Notes under the pieces: generated by a model
The model's database searches: none
Seen by the model: only the letters and a program-made list of their open reading frames with translations
Told to the model about the DNA's origin: nothing
Part shown: positions 63,507-64,000 of the stretch, one piece after another
How positions within the stretch are numbered: the stretch's first letter is position 1
Layout: each line of letters starts with the position of its first letter
Program-made: the position numbers and the translations under genes
Assembly: GCF_029892105.1 (NCBI RefSeq)
Contig: NZ_JARZAJ010000007.1
Location: 124,001-188,000, forward strand
Direction: 5' to 3'
DNA: 64,000 bases
Source of the DNA: Kitasatospora sp. GP82
Lineage (GTDB): Bacteria; Actinomycetota; Actinomycetes; Streptomycetales; Streptomycetaceae

Positions 63507-64000
63507 TCAGTTGTCCTCGGGGAGTTGGGCGAGGGCGTGGTCGAGCCAGTCGAGCCAGAAGGACTCCAGGCCGATGCCCGCCTGAAGCACCAGGTGCTGG
63601 AGGCGGGCCTTCTCGTCGTCGGCGGACGCGAAGTCGCGTTCCTCGATGGACTGGTACTTGGTCAGTTGGCGGCGGTGCAGGTCGCGGTGGCGACGCAGTT
63701 CGACGGCCAGCCCGTCCGTGCCGACCACCGCCGCCGCGCGCAGGCGCAGGACGAGGGCGTCACGGACGGGTTTGGGGTCCTGGCTCTCGGTGATCCAGGC
63801 GGTCAGGGCGGCGCGGCCGTCGGGGAGGACCTCGTACTCCTTGCGTCCGCCTCGGGCCGGCTGCTGCTGGGGCAGCTCTCGGATCAGACCGGACTCCTCC
63901 AGCCTGCCCAGCTCTCGGTAGATCTGCTGGTGGGTGGCAGGCCAGAAGAAGCCGATCGACTTGTCGAACCGGCGCGTCAACTCCAGCCCCGAGGACGGCT
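63507..64000 (-). CDS. PadR-family transcriptional regulator (5' end outside window)
   Basis: At least 164 residues visible. Winged helix signature LTRRFDKSIGFFWPATHQQIYRELGRLEESGLI (cited in part) and the RKEYEVLPDGRAALTAWI wing, then the long C-terminal helical domain of the Vir/AphA-like branch. The start lies beyond base 64000. Target unknown. Confidence 0.9.
   Translation of the reverse strand, partial: PSSGLELTRRFDKSIGFFWPATHQQIYRELGRLEESGLIRELPQQQPARGGRKEYEVLPDGRAALTAWITESQDPKPVRDALVLRLRAAAVVGTDGLAVELRRHRDLHRRQLTKYQSIEERDFASADDEKARLQHLVLQAGIGLESFWLDWLDHALAQLPEDN

Noticed and set aside
63200..63793. Plus-strand frame starting after GGAAGGAATGGGACC
   Set aside because: Good ribosome-binding-site-like sequence, but the protein is Arg/Ala/Gly-rich without motif and runs antisense into the PadR gene.

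Overview
The window is high-GC actinomycete DNA, almost certainly from a Streptomyces-like organism. The evidence is the extreme third-position GC bias, Streptomyces-type small families (DUF5709, DUF6480, DUF5990, DUF6295), many TetR, LysR and GntR regulators, a SpoIIE-type phosphatase with a fused ATPase domain, an actinobacterial initiator tRNA, and a TTA (bldA-type) codon in a secreted hydrolase. No phage or plasmid replication module and no CRISPR array was seen.

Layout. (1) 1-5.7 kb: the 3' end of a nonribosomal peptide synthetase ending in an epimerisation-type region followed by a reductive-release domain. It is followed on the same strand by a class III aminotransferase, a TauD-type Fe(II)/2-oxoglutarate oxygenase, a short-chain dehydrogenase and a SAM-methyltransferase-like protein. 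This is the right edge of a biosynthetic gene cluster, closed by a strong bidirectional terminator. (2) 5.7-19.1 kb: small stress and envelope genes, the initiator tRNA with a 20-bp terminator stem, a LysR/SBF transporter pair, a PAP2 phosphatase, a NAD kinase paralogue and a dienelactone hydrolase coupled to a DUF6295 gene. (3) 19.2-25.5 kb: a beta-helix protein divergent from a TetR regulator with a zinc-ribbon tail, sharing a perfect 17+17 bp operator. Next come a YtrA-type GntR/DUF1648 operon with its own operator, the TTA-containing hydrolase and a small tyrosine phosphatase next to a transposase remnant. (4) 25.5-37.2 kb: gene remnants (TnpB, aldo/keto reductase, SDR) mixed with intact secreted enzymes, including a 5'-nucleotidase family protein and a glycosidase-like protein. 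(5) 37.4-53.4 kb: the SpoIIE-type sensor phosphatase, a glutamine-synthetase-like ligase with a TetR gene, a bPH2 membrane pair, a serine hydrolase divergent from TetR, a lipoprotein with a His-Me-finger-like motif, monomeric isocitrate dehydrogenase and a secreted HEYAE-motif protein. (6) 53.6-64 kb: a hemopexin-repeat protein, S9, monooxygenase, beta-lactamase and alpha/beta-hydrolase remnants, an Mrr-like protein, galU, a polysaccharide deacetylase divergent from a DUF4015-type glycosidase, a nickel/cobalt transporter behind a cobalamin riboswitch, and a PadR gene running off the window.

The strongest leads for new biology are the release/tailoring end of the NRPS cluster, the TetR-zinc ribbon/beta-helix pair, and the secreted proteins of unknown function. 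At least ten decayed genes, two of them transposase remnants, mark this as a rearranging accessory region, perhaps in a chromosome arm.
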